From: Acidimicrobiia bacterium
GTDB taxonomy: Bacteria > Actinomycetota > Acidimicrobiia > IMCC26256
Length of the DNA stretch: 7,889 bases
NCBI GenBank assembly: GCA_023262065.1
Contig: JALRDW010000255.1
Span: 1-7,889, forward strand
Direction: 5' to 3'
Below the pieces are notes generated by a model, which was not told where the DNA came from, searched no databases, and saw nothing but the letters and a program-made list of their open reading frames with translations. Below, one piece after another: positions 6,693 through 7,889 of this stretch. Each line of letters starts with the position of its first letter. Position 1 is the stretch's first letter. A program made the translations under genes and the position numbers.

Positions 6693-7753
6693 AGGATCCC
6701 CCGCCGCCGTGCGTCGTCGATGTTCGCGAGGTGCTCCGCGTAGGTCTGCGCGAACCGGTGACCGCCGTCCTCGTCCCACAGCACGTAGTAAAGGTACGGC
6801 ACTGCGGCCGGAGCGACCGCCGCATTCAGTGATGCCGCGCTCACCGTCATGATCGGCGTGGGCGGCAGCCCGCCGACCCGGTAGGTGTTGTACGGCCCCG
6901 GTCGCTCGAAGTCGGCGTCGGTGAGCGGACCCCGATCCCCGCGCGCGTAGAGCAGGGTCGCGTCGATCTGGAGCGGCATGTCACGGGCGAGTCGGTTCGC
7001 GATGACCCCGGAGATGAGCGGCCGATCGCGTTCCACCCCCGCCTCCCCCTGGATGAGGGACGCCACGATCGTCGCCGTGTACACCGACTCCCCACGCGCC
7101 CGCGCCGCCTGCGGGATGCCGAGGCGGACGACCTCGGCGTCGTACCGATCGACGATGCGACGCAGGATCACCGTCTCGTCCTCCTCGGCGGTCACGTAGT
7201 ACGTGTCCGGCCAGGTGAGACCCTCGAGCGAGGTGATGCCCTCGGGTTGGAACCGGGATCGGACCGCCCCGCTCGCCACGACCGCGAGGAACCGCTCGGC
7301 CGATCGCCCCGGGAGCTCGCCGACCTGCGCTGCGATCATCGCGATCGTCATGCCGGGCGGCAGCGCGAGGCGCTGGTACCGCTGGCGGGGCCCGGCCTCG
7401 AGCGTGCGGATCGCGCCGGGGACCCCGGCATCCGCTGCGATGCGGTACTCCCCCGCCTGGAACGGTCCGGCGCCGGTGATGCGGGCGTACATCCGGAACG
7501 CGAACGCGTTCGGGACGACCCCAGCCGCCTCGAGCTGCGATCCGATGCCCGCCACGGAGGCGCCGCTCGGGATCGTGACCGTGACCTCGTCGCCCGGGCC
7601 GCCGGGCGGATCCACGAGCAGCCATCCGCCCACCGCTGCGGCCGCGCCGAGCACGAGGGCGAGCACGGCGAGGACGGCGGTGATCCGGATCCAGCGCGGC
7701 CTCGATGCGGGGCGGGCCCCCTCCGGTGCGGTCATGGGTCCATCGTTGCGCAT
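6689..7753 (-). CDS. mltG: MltG, endolytic murein transglycosylase
   Basis: A 354-residue member of the MltG/YceG family. These membrane-anchored enzymes cleave nascent peptidoglycan glycan strands and are thought to set strand length. A basic cytoplasmic tail is followed by one transmembrane helix at about 23-46 and then an extracytoplasmic region. A LysM-like part covers about 56-108 and the catalytic domain about 125-350. E237 in IQGEAG aligns with the catalytic glutamate of the family; the upstream partner of the usual ExE pair is Q235. Other family marks are NRL at 253-255, LQIDAT at 261-266, YNTY...GLPPTPI at 288-301, and the C-terminal HRF...T..EH pattern at 332-341. No strong ribosome site decides between the ATG at 7753 and an in-frame ATG at 7735 (Met7); both leave the helix intact. 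The stop overlaps the aroE start, so the two are probably co-translated. Confidence 0.93.
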   Translation of the reverse strand: MRNDGPMTAPEGARPASRPRWIRITAVLAVLALVLGAAAAVGGWLLVDPPGGPGDEVTVTIPSGASVAGIGSQLEAAGVVPNAFAFRMYARITGAGPFQAGEYRIAADAGVPGAIRTLEAGPRQRYQRLALPPGMTIAMIAAQVGELPGRSAERFLAVVASGAVRSRFQPEGITSLEGLTWPDTYYVTAEEDETVILRRIVDRYDAEVVRLGIPQAARARGESVYTATIVASLIQGEAGVERDRPLISGVIANRLARDMPLQIDATLLYARGDRGPLTDADFERPGPYNTYRVGGLPPTPIMTVSAASLNAAVAPAAVPYLYYVLWDEDGGHRFAQTYAEHLANIDDARRRGIL

Positions 7754-7775
7754 GGGAGGACCCCGGACGGGTCAC

Positions 7776-7847
7776 TCAGGTCCGATGCGCGTCCAACCAA
7801 CCCTGGAGCAGGACCGCTGCGGCCACGCACCCCACGGTGTCGTGGGA
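7776..7847 (-). CDS. ruvX: C-terminal fragment of RuvX/YqgF (putative pre-16S rRNA nuclease / Holliday junction resolvase), partial
   Basis: The minus frame ending at the TGA at 7778-7776 reads VAAAVLLQGWLDAHRT. This matches the C-terminal helix of RuvX/YqgF proteins, where an alanine pair is followed by a hydrophobic-LQ-aromatic-LD pattern. RuvX is an RNase H-fold nuclease linked to 16S rRNA 5' processing. Position supports the call: ruvX directly precedes mltG and aroE in many actinobacteria, and mltG starts 22 bases downstream here. Only about 16-24 codons remain. The residues before VAAA (SHDTVGC) do not look like the usual valine-aspartate lead-in, and an in-frame TAA at 7850-7848 closes the frame. 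The gene therefore cannot extend through the last 40 bases of the window. It may be truncated biologically or by a faulty contig end. The identification rests on a very short match plus synteny. Confidence 0.5.
   Translation of the reverse strand, partial: SHDTVGCVAAAVLLQGWLDAHRT
7831..7846. repeat. Perfect GC hairpin at the ruvX break
   Basis: CCCACG-GTGT-CGTGGG is a perfect 6-bp stem with a 4-base loop. On the plus strand an AT-rich run with TTTT (7853-7856) follows. It overlaps the last residues assigned to the ruvX fragment and sits just where RuvX similarity fades. Confidence 0.5.
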
Positions 7848-7858
7848 TTAAGTTTTAG

Positions 7859-7878
7859 AACAACTCGTGGTTGTTTTT
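7859..7878 (+). terminator. Terminator-like hairpin in the AT-rich right edge
   Basis: AACAAC-TCGTG-GTTGTT forms a perfect 6-bp stem, and the T-run TTTTT at 7874-7878 follows on the plus strand. The stem is AT-rich and therefore weak for a terminator. No plus-strand gene ends here within the window. It could belong to foreign sequence joined at this edge. Confidence 0.25.
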
Positions 7879-7889
7879 AGCCCACTCAG

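Noticed and set aside
4689..6743. Long plus-strand frame across the DUF4388 and aroE genes
   Set aside because: It crosses two real minus-strand genes and the gap between them, and its product is a low-complexity Ser/Arg/Ala sequence.
6693..6779. Upstream extension of aroE by 29 residues
   Set aside because: The added segment lies inside mltG, has no family similarity, and the GTGA overlap with the mltG stop gives a better start.
7851..7889. Right-edge GTTTTAGAACAAC as a CRISPR repeat or tracrRNA-like sequence
   Set aside because: It occurs only once, with no second repeat or spacer and no cas gene. The opening resembles some type II repeats only by a few bases.
1..7889. GAACAAC near both window ends (3-9 and 7858-7864) as direct repeats or an attachment site
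   Set aside because: Only seven bases match and the surroundings diverge, so chance is sufficient; no integrase or transposase is present.

Overview
This is a high-GC window in which every convincing gene lies on the minus strand, so transcription runs from high to low coordinates. In that order the genes are: a broken C-terminal piece of ruvX, mltG, aroE, a DUF4388-family protein, pilB, pilT and pilC. The GC-rich codons, frequent GTG starts and the ruvX-mltG-aroE order point to Actinomycetota; Mycobacterium tuberculosis has alaS-ruvX-mltG-aroE as Rv2555c to Rv2552c. Type IV pilus motor genes directly after aroE fit a deep-branching, pilus-bearing lineage such as Acidimicrobiia, but the exact taxon is an inference.

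Layout: positions 6689-7847 hold housekeeping genes for cell-wall synthesis and the shikimate pathway. MltG is a membrane-anchored murein endolytic transglycosylase. AroE is shikimate dehydrogenase, and its GTG start overlaps the mltG stop. Positions 73-5728 form a pilus block: a DUF4388 protein of unknown role, the PilB extension ATPase, the PilT retraction ATPase and the PilC inner-membrane platform. pilT and pilC are one base apart. No prepilin, PilM/N/O or prepilin peptidase gene is visible; they may lie beyond the left edge.

The most interesting signal lies in the three short intergenic gaps of the pilus block. The gaps before pilB and pilT share CTACAGG-N14-GCCGATAC with identical spacing. 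The gap before the DUF4388 gene has a weaker version with the same spacing, CTCAACC-N14-GCCGATGA. The elements resemble promoters of the sigma-28 family (FliA/SigD/WhiG; TAAA about 15 bases from GCCGATAA). This suggests the pilus block is switched on by a motility- or development-type sigma factor, separately from the housekeeping genes upstream.

A second signal is in the motor proteins. PilB starts with an apparently intact MshEN double motif, the type that binds cyclic-di-GMP. PilT, usually about 350 residues, is 519 residues here because it carries a similar but degenerate N-terminal domain. The extension motor may therefore sense cyclic-di-GMP while the retraction motor does not.

The far right edge (about 7848-7889) is AT-rich, closed by stops in all three minus frames and contains hairpins. 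It breaks ruvX and may be an assembly junction or a real insertion boundary. The left edge (1-72) follows pilC and holds at most the start of another reading frame.
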